A DNA stretch of 11,883 bases from the NCBI GenBank assembly GCA_002503885.1, contig DASQ01000070.1:1-11883 (forward strand), in the 5' to 3' direction. How positions within the stretch are numbered: the first letter of the stretch is position 1; the number at the start of each line of letters is the position of its first letter. Under the pieces are notes generated by a model. It worked only from the letters and a program-made list of their open reading frames with translations, was not told the origin of the DNA and searched no databases. A program made the position numbers and the translations under genes. This DNA is from Methanoculleus marisnigri (GTDB lineage: Archaea > Halobacteriota > Methanomicrobia > Methanomicrobiales > Methanoculleaceae). Below are positions 5,936-11,883 of this stretch, in pieces.

Positions 5936-6859
5936 ATGGCGCAGAAAGATGCGAGGATACGGTTTCTTGAGCGAGAACTCGCGGAGCGCGAGAAGGAGAT
6001 GGAGACAATGAAGGAGTACGACCAGCCGCCGGTACCGGAGGTGGAGGATGAGCGCCTGCGCGACCTGGAGCGGAAGGTGCGGGAACTTGAGGCCCGTGAG
6101 CAGCCGCCGGTACCGGAGGCGAGAGGAGAGCGCCTGGAGGCAGAGGAAGAACGCCTGCGCAATCTGGAGCGGAAGATGCAGGAACTTGAGGGTCATGACC
6201 AGCCGCCGGTATCGGGGGCGAGGGATGAGCGCCTGGAGGCAGCCGAAGAGCATCTGCGCAACCTGGAGCGGAAGGTGCGGGAGCTCAAGGATGAGCAGCC
6301 GGCGGTATCGGAGGCGACGGAAGAGCGCCTGGAGGCAGCCGAAGAGCATCTGCGCAACCTGGAGCGGAAGGTGCGGGAGCTCGAGGCCCTGGTGAAGGGC
6401 CTGATGGAAGAGGTTCTGGATGTCAAATCCGTGGCGATGAAACTCTCCCGGGACGGGGAGGAGCGCCGGAAGAAGCCCGCGGTGGCTGAAGAGAGGAGGG
6501 CCGGGGCCACGCTCCAGTCGGAGCCCCGGGCGACCGCCGAATCCAGGCCCGTCCATGCCCCCGAACCCCGGGCCCCCGTGCGCCCGGTAGAGAAGCGCCA
6601 GCCTGCTCCCCAGCCCGCACCCGTTCCGGACGATGTGGATATGGAACTGATCATGCAGAATGACGGGACACTGAAGCCGGAGCCGAGGAGACCCTCGGAG
6701 TATATCGTCGCCAGCCCTAAATTTGCGGGCGCCCCGGCGAAGGCCCGTGGAAAAGGCGGCAAGTCCCCAGAACGGACACTCTTCGTCGAGCAGAAGAAGC
6801 GTCCGGTTGACGATGTCATCCATGCTGAAGAGGATGACACGGTCGACCTCGATCGATAG
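5936..6859 (+). CDS. Uncharacterised coiled-coil repeat protein, first gene of the smc-scpA operon
   Basis: I do not recognise a named family. The 307-aa protein has three zones. Residues 1-28 are a charged helix. Residues 29-160 hold about four tandem repeats of 33 (last one 32) residues, each with the helical core LRNLERKVRELE, a short QPPV linker and ERLEAAEE. Residues 160-175 are helical, and about 175-307 are Pro/Ala/Arg-rich, probably disordered, with a short ordered-looking part (VDMELIMQNDGTLKPE) and an acidic end (EEDDTVDLD). There is no signal peptide or membrane segment, so it is cytoplasmic. GAGGGAG (5925-5931) is a good ribosome site for the ATG. Only 17 bp separate its stop from smc, so co-transcription is very likely. 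A role with SMC-ScpA is inferred from that alone. Confidence 0.85.
   Translation: MAQKDARIRFLERELAEREKEMETMKEYDQPPVPEVEDERLRDLERKVRELEAREQPPVPEARGERLEAEEERLRNLERKMQELEGHDQPPVSGARDERLEAAEEHLRNLERKVRELKDEQPAVSEATEERLEAAEEHLRNLERKVRELEALVKGLMEEVLDVKSVAMKLSRDGEERRKKPAVAEERRAGATLQSEPRATAESRPVHAPEPRAPVRPVEKRQPAPQPAPVPDDVDMELIMQNDGTLKPEPRRPSEYIVASPKFAGAPAKARGKGGKSPERTLFVEQKKRPVDDVIHAEEDDTVDLDR
6023..6390 (+). repeat. In-frame tandem repeat, about 99-bp period, four copies
   Basis: The core CTGCGC plus CTGGAGCGGAAG recurs at 6056, 6155, 6254 and 6350, spacings 99, 99 and 96. The linker starting CAGCC recurs at 6023, 6101, 6200 and 6296. The first linker-to-linker step is 78 because copy one lacks seven residues. 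Copies three and four are nearly identical at DNA level (GAAGAGCATCTGCGCAACCT in both), which points to recent duplication or gene conversion. Copy number probably varies between strains. Confidence 0.9.
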
Positions 6860-6863
6860 CGAA

Positions 6864-6868
6864 GGGAG
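6864..6868 (+). promoter_or_regulatory. Ribosome binding site deciding the TTG start of smc
   Basis: GGGAG lies eight bases before the TTG at 6877. No ATG is available in frame before the conserved head sequence YITQLEIDNFKSF, so the TTG is the start that keeps the usual SMC N-terminus. Confidence 0.7.
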
Positions 6869-6876
6869 CCTGATCC

Positions 6877-9800
6877 TTGTACATCACGCAGCTTGAGATC
6901 GACAACTTCAAGTCTTTCGCCAGAAAGACGAAAATCCCTTTTTTTGAAGGATTCACTGTCGTCTCAGGCCCGAACGGATCCGGGAAGAGCAACATCATCG
7001 ACAGCATCCTCTTTGTCCTGGCTCTCTCGGGTGCCCGGGGGCTGCGGGCCGAGAAGTTGACCGATCTCATCAACGTCAATTCCGGGAAGAACACCGCCGA
7101 GGTGACGGTCACGTTCTCGGACGGCACGACGATCCGCCGCCGGATCAAGCGGACGCCGACGGGATACTACAGTTACAACTACTTAAACAACCGCCTCTGC
7201 AAACAGGGCGAGGTGATCGAGTTCCTCGCGAAGCTCGGGATCAAACCTGAGGGCTACAACGTCGTGATGCAGGGTGATATCACCCGCATCATGGAGATGA
7301 GCGACGGAGAGAGACGGAAGATCGTCGACGAGATAGCAGGTGTCGCCGAGTTCGATCATAAGCGCGAACAGGCGTTCTCGGAGCTTGAGGTGGTCCGGGA
7401 ACGGATCGAGCGTGAGGAGATCCTCTTAAACGAACTCGTGGCGCGGCTGGATGCGCTCCAGCACGAGCGCGAGCAGGCTGTGGAGCACCGGCGGTGGCAG
7501 GAGCAGCTGGAACACCTCGGGCAGTGCCGGGGTGCGGCGCTCGTCGGGCAGAAGGAGCAGGAGATCGGGACCCTCCACGACCTGATGCACGATCAGCAGG
7601 CGGCGCTCGAGCGCACCTCCGGCGAGGTTGACGCTCTCCGGGCAAGCCTCGAGGAGGCACACGGGCGGCAGCATGCCGTCGACGAAGAGATCAATCGCAA
7701 GAGCGGCCCCGAGTACCTCGAACTCGTCGGACGGCTCGAAGAGGCGCGAGGCGGGATCAAACTCGGTGAGAAGACCATCGAGCGACTGAAGGTCAGCCGG
7801 GACGAGAACCTCGAGACGGTCCAGCGGGTCTACATGGACAGCAGGCGCGCCGAGGCGAAGGTCGAGGAATGCGTCGGGCAGATCCGCAATCTCTCGATCG
7901 ACCGGGCGAACCTGGCTATGGAACTCTCGACGCAGCGCGAGAAGATGACCGCGGTCGAGGCGCGTATAGCGAGCGAGAGCAAGGAAGTCGAGGGAGTAAA
8001 GGATCAGCTCTTCGCCCGATTGCAGGATCTCGAGAGCAGAAAGGAACTCCGGGCGAAGATCCTCCGCGAACAGGATATCTTCATCGAGAAGAGCCGGATG
8101 CGGACGTCGGAGCGGGAACGCCTGGATGCTCGCGTCCACCAGGTCGAGGAGGAACTGGAGAACAAGCAGGCGCAGGTCGCGGATTACTCCTCCTGCATGG
8201 CCGACTGCGAGGCACAGAAGCGCCGGATCGAGCGCGACCTCTCCGAAGCCGAGAGTACGCTCTTTGCACGGCGGTCGGCACTTGAACGGCTGAAGAAGGA
8301 GATCCGGGAGAACGAGCAGAGCCTGATGCGCTATGAAGCGCAGCAGCAGGCGCAGGGCGATGCCGGCGGGAGGGGGATGGACTTTGTCCTCGGCATGGAG
8401 GGCGTCCACGGCACCGTTGCGCAGCTCGGGCGGGCACCGCCGGAGTACGCGACCGCGCTCGACATCGCGGCCATGGGCCGGCTTCGCTGGGCGATCGTCG
8501 ATACCGATGCGGTGGCCACCGATGCGATCCGCTACTTAAAGGAGAACCGTCTCGGGCGGGTCACCTTCCTGCCGCTCAACAAACTTCGCCCGCCGATGCT
8601 CTCGCCGCTCGAGGCGGACCCGGGCATCATCGGGTACGCGGTCGACCTTCTGGAGTTCGACCCGGCGTTCGACCGTGCCTTCCGCGTCGTCTTCGGCGCG
8701 ACGGTAGTGGTGGATACCCTCGACCGGGCGCGGCGGCTGATGGGCCGGTATAAGATGGTCACCCTGGATGGGGACTTCGTCGAGAAGAGCGGCGCCATGA
8801 CCGGCGGCGCGCAGACGAAGAAGGTCCGCGGGTTCGGGGTGGCGGTCGACGATGAGATCATGCGGGTTCGTGCAACACTCGCCGGCCTCGAGGCGGAGGC
8901 AGGGGAGATCGAGGCGTCTATCGGCCGCCTTGCTGTGGTTGCGGAGGAGAAGCGGGCGGAGCGGAGTGCGGTTGAAGAACAGGTTGCGCGTTACCGCATG
9001 CTTGTGGAGGAGTTCCACAAGCGCACCGAAGTGCTTGCGGGGGAAAGACAGACCCTCAGAGATACTCTCCAGGAGATGTTCGAGAGCGCGAAGACCGGTG
9101 GCGAGGAACTTGCGCGGCTTGAAACCGATCTCGAGCGGACCGCCGGCGAGATCGCGCGGCTCTCGGCGGAGGTTGACGATCTCAAGAGGAAACTCAACAA
9201 CACCGAGGTTCCCGTTCTCACCGAACAGTATGAGAGTTACCGGAAGTCCGTTGAGGATATCGAGCGCCGGCTCCGGAATAAGGACGCCGACATCACCGAT
9301 GCCAAACGGGAGCGGCAGCACTTTGCGAACCGCATCGAGGAACTCGGCGCGGAGCGGGTTCGCCTGGAGGCGAAGAACCAGGAGATCGACGGTGAGATCA
9401 TCGCTACCCGGGAGCAGATCGAGAGCCAGCGCCGCCTGATCGCCCAGCTGGAGGCGCGGCAGAAGGAGTTCTCCGACGAGCTTGTCGGCCTGCATGAAGA
9501 GCGGGACCGGATCCTCGAGGAGATCCGGGTGCTGGACCAGCACTCTCTCGAACTGTCGAGTGCGATGGAACGCACCCGGATGCAGCTTGGTGCCCTCGCG
9601 GAGCGAGAACGCACTCTGCTCGCGGAACTTTCGGCGCTCCGGGAGCAGGCCGGTGACGTGGAGACCGATCTTGACCTCGCCGCCATCGATGCCGGGATTG
9701 CGGAGGCCGAGCGGGCGTTGAAAAAGATCGGCGCGGTGAATATGCTCGCGATCGAGGAGTGCGACCGGGTCGCTGCCCGCGTCGAGGAGAGGACCGAGAA

Positions 9801-10320
9801 GAAGGAGGTGCTCTCGCGGGAGCGGATGATGCTTCTCGAACGGATCGAGAAGTACGAGAAGATGAAGTATGACGCCTTCATGACCGCTTTTTCCGCTATC
9901 GATACGAACTTCCGCGATATCTTTGCGCGGTTGACCGATGGGAGCGGGAGGCTGATCCTCGACAACGAGGAGGACCCGTTTGCCGGCGGCATGACGTTTG
10001 CCGTGCAGCCGCGCGACAAGAAGGTCCACCTCCTCTCCTCGCTCTCCGGGGGCGAGAAGTCGCTTACCACGCTCGCGTTCATCTTCTCTATCCAGCAGTA
10101 TATGCCCGCGCCGTTCTACGCGCTCGATGAGGTGGATATGTTCCTCGACGGGAGCAACGTCGGTCGGATTGCTTCCATGATGAACGAACTCTCGGGAAGT
10201 GCGCAGTCGATCATCGTCTCGCTTCGAAAGCCCATGATCGAGCGAGCCGACCGCATCGTGGGCGTGACGATCCGTCCCGACAAGAGCACCTACGTGACCG
10301 GTGTGCAGAACAATGGATGA
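6877..10320 (+). CDS. smc: Chromosome segregation ATPase SMC
   Basis: SMC is the ATPase of the condensin-like complex that compacts and helps separate chromosomes. At 1147 aa it is full length. The N-terminal head has Walker A GPNGSGKSN (31-39), the R-loop-like segment GARGLRAEKLTDLIN, and the Q-loop VVMQGD (Q132). Coiled coil runs from about 160 to 500. The hinge covers about 505-650, including GVHGTVAQL and ending GAMTGGAQTKK. A second coiled coil spans about 655-1010. The C-terminal head carries signature LSGGEK (1056-1061), Walker B FYALDE with catalytic E1085, and LDGSNV as D-loop. The switch region reads VSLRKPMIERADR, with leucine where bacterial SMC has histidine, as I remember for archaeal SMCs. 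It starts with TTG, 17 bp after the coiled-coil gene, and overlaps scpA by 8 bp. Confidence 0.98.
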   Translation: MYITQLEIDNFKSFARKTKIPFFEGFTVVSGPNGSGKSNIIDSILFVLALSGARGLRAEKLTDLINVNSGKNTAEVTVTFSDGTTIRRRIKRTPTGYYSYNYLNNRLCKQGEVIEFLAKLGIKPEGYNVVMQGDITRIMEMSDGERRKIVDEIAGVAEFDHKREQAFSELEVVRERIEREEILLNELVARLDALQHEREQAVEHRRWQEQLEHLGQCRGAALVGQKEQEIGTLHDLMHDQQAALERTSGEVDALRASLEEAHGRQHAVDEEINRKSGPEYLELVGRLEEARGGIKLGEKTIERLKVSRDENLETVQRVYMDSRRAEAKVEECVGQIRNLSIDRANLAMELSTQREKMTAVEARIASESKEVEGVKDQLFARLQDLESRKELRAKILREQDIFIEKSRMRTSERERLDARVHQVEEELENKQAQVADYSSCMADCEAQKRRIERDLSEAESTLFARRSALERLKKEIRENEQSLMRYEAQQQAQGDAGGRGMDFVLGMEGVHGTVAQLGRAPPEYATALDIAAMGRLRWAIVDTDAVATDAIRYLKENRLGRVTFLPLNKLRPPMLSPLEADPGIIGYAVDLLEFDPAFDRAFRVVFGATVVVDTLDRARRLMGRYKMVTLDGDFVEKSGAMTGGAQTKKVRGFGVAVDDEIMRVRATLAGLEAEAGEIEASIGRLAVVAEEKRAERSAVEEQVARYRMLVEEFHKRTEVLAGERQTLRDTLQEMFESAKTGGEELARLETDLERTAGEIARLSAEVDDLKRKLNNTEVPVLTEQYESYRKSVEDIERRLRNKDADITDAKRERQHFANRIEELGAERVRLEAKNQEIDGEIIATREQIESQRRLIAQLEARQKEFSDELVGLHEERDRILEEIRVLDQHSLELSSAMERTRMQLGALAERERTLLAELSALREQAGDVETDLDLAAIDAGIAEAERALKKIGAVNMLAIEECDRVAARVEERTEKKEVLSRERMMLLERIEKYEKMKYDAFMTAFSAIDTNFRDIFARLTDGSGRLILDNEEDPFAGGMTFAVQPRDKKVHLLSSLSGGEKSLTTLAFIFSIQQYMPAPFYALDEVDMFLDGSNVGRIASMMNELSGSAQSIIVSLRKPMIERADRIVGVTIRPDKSTYVTGVQNNG
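10300..10303 (+). promoter_or_regulatory. Ribosome binding site deciding the scpA start
   Basis: GGTG lies nine bases before the ATG at 10313, inside the end of smc. It favours this ATG over the in-frame GTG at 10301, which has no site at a usable distance. Confidence 0.55.
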
Positions 10321-11047
10321 AGAGCCTGTCGAGATCCTGGTGGGCATGGCCGAGCGGGGAGAAGTCGATCCCTGGAACATCGATATCGTGGATGTGACGG
10401 ATCGGTTCCTCGCCGAACTCGACCGACGCAAGGAACTGGATCTCCGGGTCTCGGGGAGGACGCTCTTTTATGCTGCCTGTCTGCTGCGCTTGAAGTCGGA
10501 TTATCTCGACGGATGGGACGGTGAGGAGGCTGAGGACTCTTTTGCGGATGAGGGGGAGGAGTCGTTTGCCGATCTCGGGTTCGACTTCGAGTCGGCCGGC
10601 GATCTTGAGCCGATGGGCCGCCTGGAGCGGGAGATCCAGCGTCGCCTGGGGCGCAAGAGTCTGCGGAAACGCCCGCCGGTCACGCTCTATGAACTCATCA
10701 AGCAGTTGAAGACGGCGGAGAAGGAGCAGCGCCGGAAGCAGCGGAGACGGGCTCCTGTGTTCCACGAACCGGATCTCGACCTCACTGCCGGAGATGTGGT
10801 GGCGGTAGCGCATGACGAGGGATACCAGAATGCGGTCTCGATCGTGATGGAGGAGTTCCAGCGGGCTGCCCGGAACGGGGACATCCTGACGCTCGGTGAC
10901 CTGGCCGGGGCAATGGGGCGGACCCGCCGCGAGGTCTATATCCCGCTCCTGTTCCTGATGCTTGAGGGGAAGCTCGCCCTCTGGCAGGACGAGTTCTTTG
11001 GCGAGATCTATGTCGGCGACCACGTTCCGGATAATGACGCCGGATAG
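10313..11047 (+). CDS. scpA: Segregation and condensation protein A, ScpA (kleisin)
   Basis: ScpA is the kleisin that bridges the two SMC heads. The 244-aa protein begins with the highly typical N-terminal block EPVEILVGMAERGEVDPW, then NIDIVDVTDRFL and SGRTLFYAACLLRLKSDYL, the helices that bind the SMC neck. An acidic stretch follows (about residues 65-90), then a basic KEQRRKQRRRAP segment near 140. The C-terminal winged helix (GDILTLGDLAGAMGRTRREV, then IPLLFLMLEGKLALWQDEFF) binds the other SMC head. The start overlaps the smc stop by 8 bp (ATGGATGA), implying coupled translation. The frame extends four codons to a GTG at 10301, which I think is not used. The gene that often follows, scpB, is absent here. 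Confidence 0.95.
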   Translation: MDEEPVEILVGMAERGEVDPWNIDIVDVTDRFLAELDRRKELDLRVSGRTLFYAACLLRLKSDYLDGWDGEEAEDSFADEGEESFADLGFDFESAGDLEPMGRLEREIQRRLGRKSLRKRPPVTLYELIKQLKTAEKEQRRKQRRRAPVFHEPDLDLTAGDVVAVAHDEGYQNAVSIVMEEFQRAARNGDILTLGDLAGAMGRTRREVYIPLLFLMLEGKLALWQDEFFGEIYVGDHVPDNDAG

Positions 11048-11062
11048 CGCCGGCGCTGCCGG

Positions 11063-11092
11063 CCGCCCCGGGGCCCGGCGGGCCCGGGGCGG
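11063..11092 (+). terminator. GC-rich stem-loop after scpA
   Basis: CCGCCCCGGG(G)CCC at 11063-11076 pairs with GGGCCCGGGGCGG at 11080-11092 around a GGC loop: 13 G-C pairs with one bulged G. It lies 15 bases past the scpA stop, and a 12-bp palindrome AGCGCCGGCGCT (11046-11057) overlaps the stop itself. No T-tract follows, so it may protect the mRNA end rather than terminate. Confidence 0.5.
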
Positions 11093-11197
11093 GTGCTGGT
11101 TCTGCCGTTCTGGTGAGTATTCCACAGAATTCTGGCCGGGAAAGGATTCCTGACTCCGTGTGCGCTTTGCGCGCGTGGCAATACGTCCGGCATTTTG

Positions 11198-11205
11198 CTT
11201 ATATA
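11198..11205 (+). promoter_or_regulatory. TATA-like element P1
   Basis: CTTATATA, in the context TTTGCTTATATATTATGG, is a good archaeal TATA box by composition. The predicted start is near 11227. It lacks the CAGG...AATG flank of the later elements, so it may be an unrelated promoter. Confidence 0.45.
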
Positions 11206-11268
11206 TTATGGCCTGTTGAGAGGCATATCCGGGCAACTATGCAGTCGGATGTCGGTTCTCTGTGCGGG

Positions 11269-11296
11269 TCCGGGGTAAATGTATATATACCCCGGA
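11269..11296 (+). promoter_or_regulatory. TATA element P2 enclosed by a 9-bp inverted repeat
   Basis: TCCGGGGTA (11269-11277) and TACCCCGGA (11288-11296) are perfect inverted arms around AATGTATATA, with the TATA box running into the right arm. Transcription would start near 11308, just before the 61-nt hairpin at 11316. The symmetry suggests a repressor site over the promoter. Alternatively the arms form a hairpin in a transcript from P1. Confidence 0.55.
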
Positions 11297-11315
11297 GTCA
11301 ACCTACTATAGTCAA

Positions 11316-11376
11316 GTTGGGAGCGTATCTCGTGCCTGATTCTGCATTCAAATGCAGAATGCGCGATACTCCCAAC
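11316..11376 (+). ncRNA. 61-nt imperfect hairpin, possible structured RNA
   Basis: Four nested helices pair about 26 bp: GTTGGGA with TCCCAAC, GTATC with GATAC, GTGC with GCGC (one T-G pair), and ATTCTGCATT with AATGCAGAAT closing on CA. Left-arm bulges are GC, TC and CTG. It begins about eight bases after the start predicted from P2, so it would be the 5' end of that transcript. It could be a small RNA, a leader structure or a protein-binding element. No known RNA family is recognised. Confidence 0.4.
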
Positions 11377-11416
11377 ACATATGGGGGTCCAAACCCTGTG
11401 CTTGGATCCGACAATA

Positions 11417-11434
11417 CAGGGAAATGTTTATATG
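11417..11434 (+). promoter_or_regulatory. Tandem promoter element P3
   Basis: CAGGGAAATGTTTATATG combines a purine-rich BRE-like flank with TTTATATG at 11427. The predicted start is near 11455, at the beginning of an inverted repeat GGGCTG (11455-11460) with CAGCCC (11484-11489). Confidence 0.6.
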
Positions 11435-11558
11435 TCATTGACGACAATGGTGTAGGGCTGTGTTGTCGGGGCATCATGCCGTGCAGCCCGTTTCCGGGTG
11501 GTCTGGTATGTGGCCCTTCAACCGTTGTGAGGGCTCAAGTTTCGGCCTGGGTCTGATG

Positions 11559-11578
11559 CGGGTGACAATGTTTATATG
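11559..11578 (+). promoter_or_regulatory. Tandem promoter element P4
   Basis: CGGGTGACAATGTTTATATG shares AATGTTTATATGTC base for base with P3 and lies 144 bases after it. It is preceded by TCTGATG and, further up, GGCTCAA, as in P5 and P6. Confidence 0.6.
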
Positions 11579-11690
11579 TCTGGAACTTCAATATGTGTTC
11601 TCGCACAATGTATCAGAACTCGCGTAATGCGGGCCGCCTGATGCGATCGGGCCGGGAATGTGTGATGAATCCCCGGCTCAAATCCTGAAG

Positions 11691-11711
11691 CAGGAACATA
11701 ATGTTAATATG
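11691..11711 (+). promoter_or_regulatory. Tandem promoter element P5
   Basis: CAGGAACATAATG followed by TTAATATG lies 133 bases after P4. GGCTCAAATCCTGAAG stands immediately upstream and matches the P6 flank closely. An 11-bp direct repeat, TGTGATGAATC, occurs at 11661 and 11710. Confidence 0.55.
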
Positions 11712-11830
11712 TGATGAATCACAAACGTTATGTCCCGCGCAGGTGAACTATCACGGCCCAATTCCGGCCGAATTCCCCTGTATTCAACAAAGGACATGAA
11801 GATTCGAGTCCTCAAACCTTGAATCCGATG

Positions 11831-11851
11831 CAGGAAACAAATGTTTATCTA
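11831..11851 (+). promoter_or_regulatory. Tandem promoter element P6
   Basis: CAGGAAACAAATG followed by TTTATCTA lies 140 bases after P5, with CCTCAAACCTTGAATCCGA upstream. The TATA core is the weakest match of the four. Its predicted start, near 11871, is twelve bases from the window end, so its target lies outside. Confidence 0.5.
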
Positions 11852-11883
11852 GTTAGGCAGTAAACATTGTCCTCCTGATGATG

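Larger units (their letters stand above)
11093..11883 (+). other. 791-bp non-coding region with multiple promoter-like units
   Basis: No convincing protein gene lies here. Base composition drops from the GC-rich operon to a mixed region carrying six TATA-like elements on the plus strand. Open frames cross these elements and have no ribosome sites or recognisable protein. I looked for tRNA, 5S, 16S start, SRP and RNase P RNA landmarks and saw none. The elements are listed separately. Confidence 0.6.

Noticed and set aside
10301..10312. Longer scpA start (GTG at 10301)
   Set aside because: The ATG at 10313 has GGTG at proper spacing and begins right at the conserved kleisin N-terminus.
8536..10431. 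631-codon minus-strand frame opposite smc
   Set aside because: Shadow of smc and scpA; Arg/Leu/His-rich, with no domain seen.
11113..11556. 147-codon plus-strand frame after scpA
   Set aside because: It crosses three TATA-like elements and two inverted repeats, has no ribosome site and no protein-like pattern.
11608..11688. 26-codon frame after P4 (MYQNSRNAGRL...), ending in CTCAAATCCTGA
   Set aside because: Its end resembles that of the next small frame only because the flank of the promoter repeat is shared; the peptides are not alike.
11801..11811. GATTCGAGTCC, resembling a tRNA T-loop
   Set aside because: No acceptor, D or anticodon stems can be built around it.
11730..11822. 30-codon frame whose ATG is about 23 bases from the P5 TATA centre
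   Set aside because: The position would fit a leaderless mRNA, but there is no homologous peptide in the sister units. Kept only as a point to check in expression data.

Overview
This window looks like chromosome of a high-GC methanogenic archaeon, most likely of the order Methanomicrobiales and close to Methanoculleus. That placement is inference from protein content. It rests on coenzyme F420 biosynthesis genes (cofG, cofC, cofE), an archaeal-type SMC with its ScpA kleisin, archaeal BRE/TATA-like promoters, few strong Shine-Dalgarno sites and a candidate leaderless start. There is no prophage, insertion sequence, CRISPR array, tRNA or rRNA gene inside the window.

Left part (1-2838), F420 biosynthesis. 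cofG (minus) and cofC (plus) diverge from a 358-bp gap. cofE (minus) converges on cofC so closely that the last 75 bp of the two genes overlap on opposite strands. CofG supplies one half of FO synthase, CofC activates 2-phospho-L-lactate, and CofE adds glutamates to F420-0.

Central part (2032-5745), a leftward operon glyA-folD-folP-cofE. All junctions overlap (4, 25 and 4 bp), so the genes are probably translationally coupled. The first three encode serine hydroxymethyltransferase, methylene-H4F dehydrogenase/cyclohydrolase and a dihydropteroate synthase-family enzyme. This is a biosynthetic one-carbon module that looks folate-based, inside an organism that should run methanogenesis on a methanopterin-type carrier. 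F420 glutamylation is attached at its end.

Right part (5936-11047), a rightward operon for chromosome organisation. It encodes an unrecognised 307-aa protein with about four 33-residue coiled-coil repeats, then smc (1147 aa, TTG start), then scpA, which overlaps the smc stop. No scpB follows. A 190-bp divergent gap between glyA and the coiled-coil gene holds AT-rich palindromes and promoter-like elements.

Right edge (11048-11883), no convincing protein gene. A very GC-rich hairpin follows scpA. Then come six TATA-like elements. The last four are spaced 144, 133 and 140 bp apart and share flanking sequence. A TATA box sits between 9-bp inverted repeats, and a 61-nt imperfect hairpin lies at the predicted start of its transcript. 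I read this as a tandem promoter array feeding a highly expressed transcription unit just outside the window (an rRNA operon is the leading guess), or as an array of small RNA units.
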